Assembly: GCA_016287975.1 (NCBI GenBank)
Contig: JAEEXV010000152.1
Span: forward strand, 1 to 27,215
Source of the DNA: Lentisphaeria bacterium
Lineage (GTDB): Bacteria > Verrucomicrobiota > Lentisphaeria > Oligosphaerales > Oligosphaeraceae
DNA length: 27,215 nucleotides
Direction: 5' to 3'
A model generated the notes under the pieces. The model made no database searches. It saw only the letters and a list, made by a program, of their open reading frames with translations, and was not told the DNA's origin. Shown here in pieces: positions 1-9,238 of this stretch. How positions within the stretch are numbered: position 1 is the first letter of the stretch; each line of letters opens with the position of its first letter. The translations under genes and the position numbers were made by a program.

Positions 1-7
1 CGGAGGG

Positions 8-29
8 GCCACGGCGGGGCCGCCGTGGC
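8..29. repeat. GCCACGGCGG hairpin, dispersed palindromic repeat
   Basis: Bases 8-17 (GCCACGGCGG) are exactly reverse-complementary to 20-29 (CCGCCGTGGC). The same GCCACGGCG/CGCCGTGGC stem occurs twice more in this window, at 16143-16164 and 16233-16253, each time outside genes and with a different short loop. This makes it a dispersed REP-like hairpin. It lies about 57 bases beyond the stop codon of the minus-strand gene ending at 86 and has no T-tract on either side, so it is not a typical intrinsic terminator, although it could stabilise the 3' end of that transcript. The rest of 30-85 is GC-rich with no gene. Confidence 0.7.
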
Positions 30-85
30 ACCCATGGGCGGGGGCTGCCGTCGGGTGCCGCCGCCGGCGGGGCGCTGTTGGCGGG

Positions 86-3000
86 CTACTTGATCCAGAC
101 GATGGTGTATGCGTGGAGCATGGCTTTGGGGAGGGTGGCGGTGAGTAGTCCGTCCTTGATGGAGAACTGGAGGGGCTGGCGGCCCTGGAAGTCGGGGGAG
201 ACGGCGTAGACTTCCCTGGCCTTGTCGCGTGGGATGGTGAAGGTGATGTCCTGCTGGAGTTCGGGCCAGGCGGGGTTGGGGGCGGCGGGGGTGATGACGG
301 TGCCCTTCTGGGGATTGGCGCCAGTGGCGTTGAGGAAATGGACGAGGGTGGCGTCACCCTGGCGGTAGAGGGTGGTGTAGACCTTGGGAGGGGCGTCGGT
401 CTGCCAGTACATCGCCTTGGCGAAGGTCTTGCGGTAGTGTTCGCGGCAGATTTCGGCGAGGTTCTGGTCGAGGGCGAAGGTCCACTTGTCGCCGATGCGT
501 CCGCCTTCGGCGGCGTAGAGGGCGGCGGGGAGGGTGGTGGCCTGGTAGACGACGCGGCCCTTGCCAAGCGGCTTTTCGTAGATGACGGGCAGGGGGCGGT
601 TGGCCCTGTCGAAGGCGAAGAGCGGGCAATTCTTGGAGGAGTATTTCCGCGGGAGGAAGGCGACCTGCGGGGAGGCGACGGGGCGCGCGGCCTTGGCGTC
701 GCGGGTGGCGCCGAGTTTCACGAGATGGCCCTTGCCCTGGGACTTAGGGGTGAAGCCGAAGAGGTCGGCGAAGGGCCATTTGGCGCGGGGGGTGCCCATT
801 TCGTCGCCCATGCATCCGAGGGTGGAGAGGTAGACGGTGCCGCCGTTCCTGGCGAAGTCGAGGATGGCCTGGAGTTCGGCGTCGGAGACGCAGGTGCCAG
901 AGCCGACGAAGAGCACGTCGTATTTGGCGAGGTGCCTGGGGGTGAGGCACATTTCGCCGATGAACTCATAGGGGGCGTGGATTTCCTCGAGGGTCTGGGC
1001 GCATCCGAAGGCCTCGGCGGTCATGGAGATGCCGAACTGCCAGTCGCGGCTGTGGGCGGAGAGGAGGATGGCGATCCTGGCGATGTTCTCGGCCTTGGAA
1101 CGGTCCATGTTGTCGGGGGAGGCCTCGAAGCGGAAGAAGTCGGGGCCCTTGTCACGGACATTGGCGAGGCCAGACTGCCCTGTCATGTTGCAGGCGGCCC
1201 ATCCGAAGTAGTTGGTGGCGTGGGTGGAGCCGTAGATCCATCCCCAGATGGGGGTGCCGTAGGCGGTGCGCAGGAGGTTCTTCATCTTGCGGTAGGGGAG
1301 AAGTGCGCGTGCGCTCTGGAGGCAGTTCCGGGTCATGATCTCGGTGCCGAAGAAGTTGATGGCACGGGCGATTTCGATGAGGTCGAAACCGAGGTCGAGG
1401 GTGCCGTAGTTGGAGGTGAAGCCGTAGTGGGTGGTGTACATGCAGAGGGTGAGGTCGGGATTGATCTTCCTGGCCTCGCGGCGGAACTCGACCCACCAGT
1501 TGGCGACCTTGGCCTTGCGCCATTCGAGGAAGGTCTTCCAGAGGGGGTTGTCGCGCTTGAAGAGGCGCGGGTCGAGTTCATTCATGGGGAGCTGCCAGCC
1601 CGTGTCCTCGTGGAACGCCTGGCGGCAGTGCTGGCAGCCGCAGCCGTGCTTGTAGAAGGTGAGTTCGTCAGCCTGGAAGCCGTCGACGCCGTTTTTGACA
1701 TTGGCGAGGAGGTAGTCGCGGTAGACGCGGGTGAAGGTGGGGTTGAGGATGCAGAACTGCGGATTGGGCATGAGGTCGACGAGGCCGAGGACGGTCTCGG
1801 GGGTGCGCTGGGCCATGACCCGGAACCCCGCGTCGAGGTTCCAGAGGAGGGTGGTGTCGTGGTGGTCGATGACCTTGAGGCCGCGCTTGTGGGCGGCCTT
1901 GACGATCTGCGCGAAGGCGTCGAGGCCGCGCTGGATGCTGCCGATGTAGGTGTGGCGGGAGTGCATGCCAGAGACCATGATCGCGGTGGCGCCTTCCTTC
2001 TGGAGTTCGTCGAGTTTGCGCTCCAGGAGTTTGGGATCGGCGTACTCGGAGAGGTCGGAGGCGTTGCTGCCGAGGTGGCGGAACTTGGCGTTGTGGATCC
2101 AGGCGAGGCCCGGGGAGTGCGGGTCGGGCTGCTCGACGGGGCGCGGGATGGCCTTGGCGGTGCCGACGGCCTCCTGGCCTGGGACGGGCAGCGCGAGTCG
2201 CTGCACGGAGGGGGCCAGCCTGGCCTCGGGGCGGTAGTCCTGGTTGCGGAAATAGGCGGCGGGCTCGTAGCCGTCGGAGACCCAGATGCCGCGGTTGAAA
2301 CTGAAGTCCTCGGCCTTGGCGAGGAGGAAGGAGGTGCCGATGGAGGAGACGAGGAAGTCGCCGTTGAACTGGATGTCGACGACGCCGTCGTCCTTGACCC
2401 AGACGGGGAGGGTGGCGGTGAGGAGTTGCTGTCTGGCGACGCTGACGGTGCCAGCCATCTCCTTGCCGTTGGCGGTGATGGAGAAGCGGTTGGGCAGGCC
2501 AGTGTAGTTGCCGCAGGAGACGGTGACGAAATGCACGCCAGGGACGAGCCCCGTGATGCGGAAGAGCGCGTCGCGCCCCTTCATGCAGGAGTAGTATGCG
2601 CCCTCGGGAGCGCCCTGGACGGGGGCGAGCTCGGGGTGCCCGAGCCAGCCGAATCTGGCGGCGTCGTCGAAGACCTTGGCGTCGGCGGTGGCGAAGCCCT
2701 TGCCGTGCTTGGCGGAGCCGAAGGAGTAGAGGCGCTGCGGGGGGAACTGGATGGTGTAGGTGAAGCGGCGAAGGGCGTGGTGGGCGGCGTAGTCGCTTTC
2801 GAGGTCGGCCCCCTCGCGCAGGACGACTTTGGCGCCAGTGAGGCCGCCGCCCGCCCCGATGCTGTTGCCGCTGACGAAACGCAGGGTGTTCTTTTCATGG
2901 CCGATGGACCAGAGGCCGCGGACGGCGCCGATGGAGTATCCTGAGATGAAGTCGCCCGCGCCGATGGGGTTGAGGTCGAAGACGACGCCGCTGGAGGCTT

Positions 3001-3481
3001 CAGGGGCCTTGAAGAGGAGGTAGCGCCAGCTGGCGGCCTGCTTGGGCTTGGGGCGCTGGACGGTGCCTTTGCGCAGATCCCAGCCGCGGCCGTTTCCTGC
3101 GAGGCCTTCGTAGGAGTATCCTTCGAGGGCGGCGTAGGGCACGTGGATGTTGATGAGGCGGTCGGGGGTGGGGCAGTAGGCGGCGGCTTCGCCGAGCATG
3201 GTGATTTCGACCTCGGAGCCGTCGGCCTTGAGGGCGATTTCCTGGCGGATGCGGCGGTCATGCTGGTCGTTCCAGAGATTCCAGACGCGGGTGCCGTCGG
3301 CGGCGGTGAGTTCCTGCGCGGGCTTGGCGGGGAGGCCAGTGCTGCGCACGGAGGAGACGAGCACCTTGCCGCGGTGCTTGATGACGAAGTCGCCGTCGGG
3401 GGTGGGGGTGACGGTGAAGGCGCCAGGGGCGGCGGAGAGGGCGGCGGAGAGGCAGAGGAGGAGGAAGAGGAGTTTTTTCAT
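86..3481 (-). CDS. Secreted glycoside-hydrolase-like protein (TIM-barrel plus trimerisation/GATase-like domain)
   Basis: About 1131 residues. I start at the ATG at 3481, not the upstream ATG at 3517, because MKKLLFLLLCLSAALSAA then forms a clean signal peptide at the very N-terminus; no Shine-Dalgarno precedes either ATG. The N-terminal half is beta-rich, as in carbohydrate-active enzymes. The central part (roughly 460-830) reads like a glycosidase (beta/alpha)8 barrel. It includes a GLKVIDHHDTT strand and DGFQADE near residue 600, whose acidic pair is a candidate catalytic site, followed by a CxCxxC loop often seen in GH42-like and related uncharacterised glycosidases. Around 850-900, YDVLFVGSGTCVSDAELQAI followed by a GGTVYLST strand resembles the beta-galactosidase trimerisation (class I amidotransferase-like) fold. 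A beta domain closes the protein. It is probably exported to degrade glycans. The substrate and exact GH family cannot be given from sequence alone. Confidence 0.7.
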   Translation of the reverse strand: MKKLLFLLLCLSAALSAAPGAFTVTPTPDGDFVIKHRGKVLVSSVRSTGLPAKPAQELTAADGTRVWNLWNDQHDRRIRQEIALKADGSEVEITMLGEAAAYCPTPDRLINIHVPYAALEGYSYEGLAGNGRGWDLRKGTVQRPKPKQAASWRYLLFKAPEASSGVVFDLNPIGAGDFISGYSIGAVRGLWSIGHEKNTLRFVSGNSIGAGGGLTGAKVVLREGADLESDYAAHHALRRFTYTIQFPPQRLYSFGSAKHGKGFATADAKVFDDAARFGWLGHPELAPVQGAPEGAYYSCMKGRDALFRITGLVPGVHFVTVSCGNYTGLPNRFSITANGKEMAGTVSVARQQLLTATLPVWVKDDGVVDIQFNGDFLVSSIGTSFLLAKAEDFSFNRGIWVSDGYEPAAYFRNQDYRPEARLAPSVQRLALPVPGQEAVGTAKAIPRPVEQPDPHSPGLAWIHNAKFRHLGSNASDLSEYADPKLLERKLDELQKEGATAIMVSGMHSRHTYIGSIQRGLDAFAQIVKAAHKRGLKVIDHHDTTLLWNLDAGFRVMAQRTPETVLGLVDLMPNPQFCILNPTFTRVYRDYLLANVKNGVDGFQADELTFYKHGCGCQHCRQAFHEDTGWQLPMNELDPRLFKRDNPLWKTFLEWRKAKVANWWVEFRREARKINPDLTLCMYTTHYGFTSNYGTLDLGFDLIEIARAINFFGTEIMTRNCLQSARALLPYRKMKNLLRTAYGTPIWGWIYGSTHATNYFGWAACNMTGQSGLANVRDKGPDFFRFEASPDNMDRSKAENIARIAILLSAHSRDWQFGISMTAEAFGCAQTLEEIHAPYEFIGEMCLTPRHLAKYDVLFVGSGTCVSDAELQAILDFARNGGTVYLSTLGCMGDEMGTPRAKWPFADLFGFTPKSQGKGHLVKLGATRDAKAARPVASPQVAFLPRKYSSKNCPLFAFDRANRPLPVIYEKPLGKGRVVYQATTLPAALYAAEGGRIGDKWTFALDQNLAEICREHYRKTFAKAMYWQTDAPPKVYTTLYRQGDATLVHFLNATGANPQKGTVITPAAPNPAWPELQQDITFTIPRDKAREVYAVSPDFQGRQPLQFSIKDGLLTATLPKAMLHAYTIVWIK

Positions 3482-3510
3482 GGCGGGTGGGGGTTGTTGG
3501 GAGTGGTTTT

Positions 3511-3667
3511 TCGTCAATTCGTCAATTCGTCAATTCGGCTCAGCCGTCGATTCGTCGATTCGCCATTTCGACTCGGCCGTCGATTCGTCGATTCGCCATT
3601 TCGACTCAGCCGTCGATTCGTCGATTCGCCATTTCGACTAACTCAGCCGTCGATTCGTCGATTCGTC
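3511..3667. repeat. 8-bp / 33-bp tandem repeat array between two secreted-protein genes
   Basis: Three perfect copies of GTCAATTC lie at 3513-3536. They are followed by 33-bp units at 3539-3571, 3572-3604 and 3605-3637, and a fourth, truncated unit at 3642-3667 after a 4-bp insertion. Each 33-mer is itself built from GTCGATTC twice, GCCATTTC, and a 9-base spacer GACTCAGCC (GACTCGGCC in one copy). The array fills most of the gap between the upstream minus-strand gene (stop at 3674) and the downstream start (3481). It has no spacers of unique sequence, so it is not a CRISPR. It is markedly more AT-rich than its surroundings. Confidence 0.9.
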
Positions 3668-3673
3668 AAGCAC

Positions 3674-6600
3674 TCATCGGAGCAGGTAGCTGAAGACGCC
3701 AGGGGCGGTCTTGAGGACGAGTTTGCCAGAGGAGAGGGTGACGGAGGTGCGGCTGAGTTCCTTGCGGTGGCCGTCGAGGGCGACGATCTGGGTGAAGTCG
3801 CCGCCAGGGAGCTGCCGCAGGTCGATGGAGACGGTCTCGGGCCTGGAGCCTGGCAGCGGGATGATTTCGCGGGCGCCGTTCTCGAAGAGGATGGCGTATG
3901 CGCCCGCGCAGCGGATGGGGCCGAAGTCGGTGGGGACGCCGTTGCCGTTGGCGAAGAGGTATTCGTCGCCGAGGGAGAAGTCGACGCGGCGTCCGTCTCG
4001 GAGGACGGAGTAGGTGAGGACCTTTCCTGGGAGTTCGGCGTAGTATCCGCAGGGGGGGAGGGTGAATTTCGCGCCGCGCACGTCGATGGTCCAGGGGGAT
4101 GCGCCTGGACCGTTGACCCAGACTTCGAGGCCGCTTTCGTATTGGATGCGGATCTGGTTGTCGGCGAGGGACTGGGCGGCGACGGCCTCGACGGCGGTCA
4201 GCATTTTGCCCTGGTGGTGGTAGCGGATGCCCTTGACGGGGACGCCCGCGTACCACTTCTGGGTCTGGCGCGGGATGTAGTGGCTCTTGAGGGTGGCGTA
4301 GGTGACGGGGCGCGGCGCGCGGCTGTAGATGCCGTAGATGTGGCCGATGGTGCCGAATGCGAACTGGTCCGCGAGGAGGCGGTCGACATCCTCTGCCGTG
4401 TATTTGGCGACATGGGTCAGATGCGTGCCGCAGTCGTTGCTCAGCAGGTGGATCTTGCGCAGCTGGAACTCAGGGAAGTAGAATTCCTCGACGTTGCCAG
4501 GCTGGGCGTAGCTGTCGCAGAAACCCGCGAGGGGCCATTGGCTGATGCCCTCGGAGAGGGCGATCTGGAAGTCCTTGCGCTCGATGAGGAGGCTGTCGGC
4601 GAGGACGCGCAGGGCGGGGGAGAACTTGCCTGCCTCGGGGACGCGCGCGTCGTAGTCGGTGAAGGCCCAGGGGGCGCGGCAGGTGTACTGGTCGGGGTAG
4701 GTGCAGGTCAGCTTGAACTTGGACTTGAGGATGCCGTTGACTTGGCGCTGGATTTCGCGCAGGCAGGCGTATTTGGTCATGAGGGTGGCGCCAGAGCCGT
4801 AGCGGGGATTGCCGTCGACGTCGAGGGTGAAGCGGTCGTGGGTGAATTCGGCGGGGTTGTTGGTGTGGAGCAGAGTGTAGTTGCTGTAGAGGCCCATGCG
4901 GTAGCCGAGTTCGTCGGTGGCGCGGCGGAGGTATTCGGCGCAGGCGGCGTCGCCGCCGATGTCGGGGAGGATTTCGGTGACCATGCCGTCGCCGCGGCGC
5001 TTTGGGGAGTATTGGCGGTTGAGGGTGCCGTGGTCGCGGACGATGAGGTTTCGGACGCCGTAGCGGTGGAGCTGGCGGAGCATTTCGAAGGCGCGGGGGA
5101 AGTAGTCGGGGCAGGGCATCTTGTCATACCACATGCGGGTGACCCAGATGGCGTTGCGGGTGAGCGGCATGGTGGGGTTCGGGGGATTGGGGATGTGCGG
5201 GAGCACCTCGGGGAGTTCGGAGGAGAGGGTGAGGTAGAAGGTCTCGTCGGCCTCGTTGCGCCTGCCGTTGGTGAGCGGGTTGTAGCGGGCGCCGCCGTTG
5301 AGGCGCGCGGCGCTGCCAGGGAGCATGGCGGAGCCGCCGAAGAGTTCGGAGGCGTTGGAGGAGTAGATGTCGTCGAAGACAGTCATCAGCATGCCGTCGG
5401 CGTAGAGGAGGGCGGGATCCTTGAGGCCCTTGCCGCCGCGCAGGACCCAGTACGGGACGGTGGTGAGGACGGGGCTGGCGAGGCCAGTGGCGGCGCCGAA
5501 GGTGAGTTCGGCGGCCTTGCCGTCCCCGCCGAGGAGTTGGATGGCGAGGGTCTTGCGTTCGGCGTGGAGTTTCAGCTCGGTCTGGGCGAAGGGCTTTCCG
5601 TCGAGGAGCCATTGGCAGCGGACGGCGAGGCCGTTTTCCCCGAGGCGAACGGCTTTGAGGTCGGCTTTGAGGCGCGGGCTGCCAGGGGCGGCGGTGGTGC
5701 CGTCGGGGAGGACGAAGGTGAAGCCGCCGTTGGCGAGGGGGTGGAATGGCCTGCCGCCGTTGAAGGTGGCGGTGAGGTCGGAGAGGGTGCCTGTCTTCGG
5801 GGTGTAGGAATAGACGATGCGGTCCTTGCCGCCGACGACGCTCCAGCGGTAGGTGGTGCCGATCTGGGTGAATCCGACTTCGGCTTTGGCGACGGGCATG
5901 GAGGCCTGGGGCCATGGGCGGACGCCGAGCTGCGGCCAGGTGGGGATGGGCTCGATGTCGGGGAGGGCGGCGGCGTGTCGGTAGAGGGCCAGGTTGTCGA
6001 GGTAGAGGGTCTCGGGCTTGCTGCCGCCGAAACTGTGGATGCGGATGGCGGTGAGGGCGGCGGGGAGTTTGAGGGCGGGCTTGACCTCGGCCATGGCGAG
6101 GCCCCAGCCAGACCAGAAGATGAAGGGGCGCTCACGGGTGGCGAGGGGGACGAGGCGGGTCTTGCCGTCGGCCTCCTGGAACTCGATGTCGATCTTGGTG
6201 CCAGTGGGGCTGCCCCAGTTCTGCGCGGAGACGCAGAGTTCGACGCCCGAGAAGGGGGCGGTGACGGGGATCGGGCGCGGGGGCTTGACGAGGACGACCT
6301 TGCGGGCGGGGTCGAAGTTGCTTCCCGCCTGGAAGGTCAGTTTCCCTGTGTAGTCGCCCCAGAAGCGGTCGTCCTGGCTGCGCACGAGGGCTGCGGTGGC
6401 GAAGCCGTGGTAGACGGTGGTGGTCCAGCCAGTGAGGTCCTCGAAGTCGAAGAGGGGGGGATACTCGGGGGATTTGCCGATGAAGGCGCGGAAGGGCGGG
6501 AGTTTTTCCAGCGGCGTGGGGTCGGTGTTGGAGGCGGGGGTGACGACGGGCTTGCCCAGGTCTGGATCGGGCGTGGAGGTGAGGGCGGCGGTCATGATGC

Positions 6601-7813
6601 GGACTTCGTCGATGGCGCCCTTGAAGTAGAGGCCGTCGCGGTCGGCGGCGCGGCCGAGGTGCACGCGGGCCTTGTAGGGCTTGAGCTTGCCTCTGGTGGG
6701 GACGGACTGGCCGACCTGGCGGCCGTTGACGAAGAGCTGCAGGAACCTGCCGTCCCAGCTGAAGGCGACGTGCTGCCAGACGCGGGGGACGAGGACGTGG
6801 CTGGCGGAGACGCCGAACGAGCCCTGGTCGGTGATGATGTTGGCGTGGAGGCCGTCGCTGTAGTAGGTGCCGATGCCCCAGCCATAGTGCGCGCCCGCGT
6901 TCTGGCTGACGATGTAGCCCTGCTCGTTGATGTTCTTGGGGCGGGTGTGCTCGGGCTTGATCCACGCGCCGACGGTCAGGGCGGCGGCTTTCTGGAGCGC
7001 GGGATAGTCGGGGAGGACGGCGTAGGCGGACTTGCCGTCGAAGTGGAGGGCGAGTTCCCTGGCCTCGTAGCTCACGTCGTCCTTGATGAAGGCCTCCTTG
7101 GCGCCGACGGGCAGGGTGAGGACGACCGCGGCGTCTGGCGCGGGGATCCGCCCGTCGGCGAGTTCGGCGGTGATGGCGGCGGCCTCCTGGGGGGTGATGG
7201 CGCGGTCGAGGAGGCGCAGGAAGGCCATTTCGCCTTTGGGGTGGGTCTTTTTCCAGCCTCCGGAGTTGGCCAGGAGGATGGGCTCGTCGGAGTGCGCGAA
7301 TGGGGCGGGGAGCCCGCGGGAGGCGGCTTTGACGCCGTCGCGGTAGATGACGGCGGTCGTGCCGTCGGCGGTGACGATCCAGTTGTGCCAGCCCTCGGTG
7401 GCGGGTGCGGCGAGGGCGAAGTCGCGCTTGTTGGCGAGGCGCAGATAGAGGCTGGCGGCGGCGCCGTCGAAGCCGAGGCCGAACTCGCCCTTCTTGAGGA
7501 CGAGGTAGCCAGGGGCCGTGACCTTGGCGCGGACGACCAGGGTGAAGGCGGCGCGGGGTTCGCTCTCGTCGGCGAGCGGCGCGCCTTTGCCCGTGCCGTC
7601 GAATACGATGCGCGCGGCGGGCTTCCAGCCAGGGGCCTGGGCGGCGCCGTGGACGACGGCGCTCCTGCGGCTGACCTTGTCCTGCAGCGAGGCGTTGTTG
7701 AAGTCGAAGTGGGCGACGGCGCCGTTGTCGGTGTTTTCGTAGCGGGTGTACCAGTCGGCGGCGAACAGGGCGGCGGCGGCGAACAGGATGCAGGGGATGA
7801 TGCGGTTCGTCAT
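3674..7813 (-). CDS. Large secreted LamG-domain, glycosidase-like protein
   Basis: 1379 residues, starting with signal peptide MTNRIIPCILFAAAALFAA. Residues about 33-210 look like a LamG/concanavalin-A-like jelly roll (AHFDFNN at the start; WHNWIVTADGTTAVIYRDG near its end). A second, clearer LamG domain spans about 258-410 (LTVGAWIKPEH, WQHVAFSWDGRFLQLFVNG, GAIDEVRI). Residues 450-625 resemble a carbohydrate-binding beta-sandwich (FDFEDLTGWTTTVYHGFATA; LYLDNLALY). The region from about 885 to 1130 looks like a (beta/alpha) glycosidase-type catalytic domain (RNAIWVTRMWYDKMPCPDYF, YRMGLYSNYTLLH, YPDQYTCRAPWAF, ALSEGISQWPLAGFCDSYAQ), and beta-rich modules follow to the end. This order fits an exported polysaccharide-acting enzyme with two lectin-like modules. 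Neither substrate nor GH family is certain. A promoter-like motif lies just upstream (7856-7868), so it may be transcribed separately from the aldolase. Confidence 0.72.
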   Translation of the reverse strand: MTNRIIPCILFAAAALFAADWYTRYENTDNGAVAHFDFNNASLQDKVSRRSAVVHGAAQAPGWKPAARIVFDGTGKGAPLADESEPRAAFTLVVRAKVTAPGYLVLKKGEFGLGFDGAAASLYLRLANKRDFALAAPATEGWHNWIVTADGTTAVIYRDGVKAASRGLPAPFAHSDEPILLANSGGWKKTHPKGEMAFLRLLDRAITPQEAAAITAELADGRIPAPDAAVVLTLPVGAKEAFIKDDVSYEARELALHFDGKSAYAVLPDYPALQKAAALTVGAWIKPEHTRPKNINEQGYIVSQNAGAHYGWGIGTYYSDGLHANIITDQGSFGVSASHVLVPRVWQHVAFSWDGRFLQLFVNGRQVGQSVPTRGKLKPYKARVHLGRAADRDGLYFKGAIDEVRIMTAALTSTPDPDLGKPVVTPASNTDPTPLEKLPPFRAFIGKSPEYPPLFDFEDLTGWTTTVYHGFATAALVRSQDDRFWGDYTGKLTFQAGSNFDPARKVVLVKPPRPIPVTAPFSGVELCVSAQNWGSPTGTKIDIEFQEADGKTRLVPLATRERPFIFWSGWGLAMAEVKPALKLPAALTAIRIHSFGGSKPETLYLDNLALYRHAAALPDIEPIPTWPQLGVRPWPQASMPVAKAEVGFTQIGTTYRWSVVGGKDRIVYSYTPKTGTLSDLTATFNGGRPFHPLANGGFTFVLPDGTTAAPGSPRLKADLKAVRLGENGLAVRCQWLLDGKPFAQTELKLHAERKTLAIQLLGGDGKAAELTFGAATGLASPVLTTVPYWVLRGGKGLKDPALLYADGMLMTVFDDIYSSNASELFGGSAMLPGSAARLNGGARYNPLTNGRRNEADETFYLTLSSELPEVLPHIPNPPNPTMPLTRNAIWVTRMWYDKMPCPDYFPRAFEMLRQLHRYGVRNLIVRDHGTLNRQYSPKRRGDGMVTEILPDIGGDAACAEYLRRATDELGYRMGLYSNYTLLHTNNPAEFTHDRFTLDVDGNPRYGSGATLMTKYACLREIQRQVNGILKSKFKLTCTYPDQYTCRAPWAFTDYDARVPEAGKFSPALRVLADSLLIERKDFQIALSEGISQWPLAGFCDSYAQPGNVEEFYFPEFQLRKIHLLSNDCGTHLTHVAKYTAEDVDRLLADQFAFGTIGHIYGIYSRAPRPVTYATLKSHYIPRQTQKWYAGVPVKGIRYHHQGKMLTAVEAVAAQSLADNQIRIQYESGLEVWVNGPGASPWTIDVRGAKFTLPPCGYYAELPGKVLTYSVLRDGRRVDFSLGDEYLFANGNGVPTDFGPIRCAGAYAILFENGAREIIPLPGSRPETVSIDLRQLPGGDFTQIVALDGHRKELSRTSVTLSSGKLVLKTAPGVFSYLLR

Positions 7814-7855
7814 GGCGGGGCGGGGCGGTGAGAAGGGGCGACCGAGACGGAAGCC

Positions 7856-7868
7856 AATATAATCCCCG
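7856..7868 (-). promoter_or_regulatory. Promoter-like motif GGGGATTATATT before the LamG protein
   Basis: On the minus strand this reads CGGGGATTATATT, with TATATT as a plausible -10 box about 43 bases before the ATG at 7813. It closely resembles the ACAGGGGTTATATTA motif found twice in the divergent region at 15897-15911 and 16317-16331. The recurrence of GGGG(N)TTATATT, each copy oriented toward a first gene, is the main support. I see no good -35 hexamer. Confidence 0.5.
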
Positions 7869-7898
7869 TCGGGCGATGCGCGCGGCGGGGACGGTGTT

Positions 7899-9194
7899 CT
7901 ATTTCGGCAGATGGAATGCCTTGATGAGGTCGCGGATCTGGCGGTCGGTGATGGGCTTCATGCCGCCGAGGGCCTTGCAGGCGATGGTGGCCTTGGCGGA
8001 GTATTCGGCGACCTCGAGGCGGTCGAAGGCCTGCAGGAGCGTGGCTCCCGAGGTCACCATGCAGTCGTTCTGGATGAGGATGACGGGATGGCGCGGGGAG
8101 ATCCGCGACACGACGCTCTTGACGTCCTGGAAGTGCTGCCCGAACGGGAAGGTCGGGACTTCGCGCAGGAGGATGTAGCTTTCGGGGATGACGCGCGGGT
8201 CGAACTTCTCATGGGTCACGGCGTAGGCCATGACGGAGGGCGGGTTGGCGATGATGAGGGAGTTGATCTCGGGCTGGGCGTCGAAGATGGCCTTCAGGAA
8301 CCAGGCGCCGCGCGAGACGTGCTTGCCCGCCTCGCGCTGGTAGCCCTGGACGAGGACCATGTCCTCGGGCTGGATGGTGCCTCGGTCGACGCCGCGCTGG
8401 GTGATGAGGAAGGAGTCCTTGTCGAGGCGGCAGGCGAAGGTGCCCTCGGTGGAGGTGAAGAGCTGCTGTCGGTAGGCGCGGCGGATGAGCAGGCTCATCT
8501 GGTGCCGCATCTCGATTTCGAGGGTGGTATGGCGGGACGGGGTGAACTCGGTGAAGTCGATGTTGCGGTCGATGGCGTGGTATTCGAGCTGCGTGTCGGT
8601 GAGGTAGGTCGGCGTGCCCAGCTGGAGCGCCTGGTAGATGAGGCGCGCGCAGAAGTCGAGCGTCTCGAAGCGCTGGAAGGCCTGGAGCAGCGACGCCCCC
8701 GCGCAGCAGGTGCCGTGGTTCTCCAGCAGGATGGTGCTGTGCCCCGCCGCGAAGGCCGCCGAGACGTTGCTGCCGAGCGCCTCGCTGCCTGGCACCTCGT
8801 ACGGCGCGTAGCCGACCGTGCCGCAGATGGACTTCGCGGTCGGGAAGACGGCGGTGTCGGGGATCTTCCCCGCGACCGAGAAGCTGACCAGGGTCGGCGG
8901 ATGGGCGTGCACGATCGCGCGCACGTCCGGGCGGAGGCGGTAGATGGCCTTGTGGAACGGGAACTCGCTGGAGGGCTTGTGGGGGCCGAGGGTGGAGCCG
9001 TCGGGCTTCACGCAGATGATGTCCTCGCGGCGCAGCGTCCCCTTGTCGATGCTGGCGGGGCTGATCCACAGGTCGCCCTCGCTGTCGAGGATCGAGAGGT
9101 TTCCGCCCGAGGTGGTGGTGAGGCCGTTGCCGTAGATACGCCCCATGATCTCGACAATCTGGTCGCGGGGCGGCATGTAGGTGAGGTTTTTCAT
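7899..9194 (-). CDS. Tandem class II aldolase/adducin-family protein, second domain degenerate
   Basis: 431 residues made of two class II aldolase (FucA/AraD/adducin) domains. The first (about 1-205) has the family's working residues: SGGNLSI, the SEFPFH glutamate segment, the zinc-binding HAHP motif, and ENHG carrying the third metal histidine. It should therefore bind divalent metal and could do retro-aldol cleavage of a sugar phosphate or a related epimerase/decarboxylase reaction. The second domain (about 230-431) keeps the fold order but has IANPP where HAHPP is expected and QNDC where ENHG is expected, so its metal site is gone; it may be structural or regulatory. The gene follows IorB on the same strand after a 290-bp gap holding the 9-bp array. 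The bases just before the ATG are pyrimidine-rich (GCCTCCTT), so no Shine-Dalgarno is visible. The physiological substrate cannot be assigned. Confidence 0.85.
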   Translation of the reverse strand: MKNLTYMPPRDQIVEIMGRIYGNGLTTTSGGNLSILDSEGDLWISPASIDKGTLRREDIICVKPDGSTLGPHKPSSEFPFHKAIYRLRPDVRAIVHAHPPTLVSFSVAGKIPDTAVFPTAKSICGTVGYAPYEVPGSEALGSNVSAAFAAGHSTILLENHGTCCAGASLLQAFQRFETLDFCARLIYQALQLGTPTYLTDTQLEYHAIDRNIDFTEFTPSRHTTLEIEMRHQMSLLIRRAYRQQLFTSTEGTFACRLDKDSFLITQRGVDRGTIQPEDMVLVQGYQREAGKHVSRGAWFLKAIFDAQPEINSLIIANPPSVMAYAVTHEKFDPRVIPESYILLREVPTFPFGQHFQDVKSVVSRISPRHPVILIQNDCMVTSGATLLQAFDRLEVAEYSAKATIACKALGGMKPITDRQIRDLIKAFHLPK

Positions 9195-9238
9195 AAGGAG
9201 GCAGGTTCTTGTGGGGGATCAGCAGAGACAGGCAGCTT

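Noticed and set aside
3539..3667. Possible CRISPR array
   Set aside because: The units are directly adjacent with no unique spacers and the internal 8-bp periodicity shows a simple tandem repeat. No cas genes are present.
338..7831. Very long plus-strand open frames (868 and 1562 codons) opposite the two secreted-protein genes
   Set aside because: They are mirror frames of high-GC genes, with low-complexity Gly/Val/Ala/Glu/Asp composition, no domains and no signals. The minus-strand frames have signal peptides and recognisable modules.
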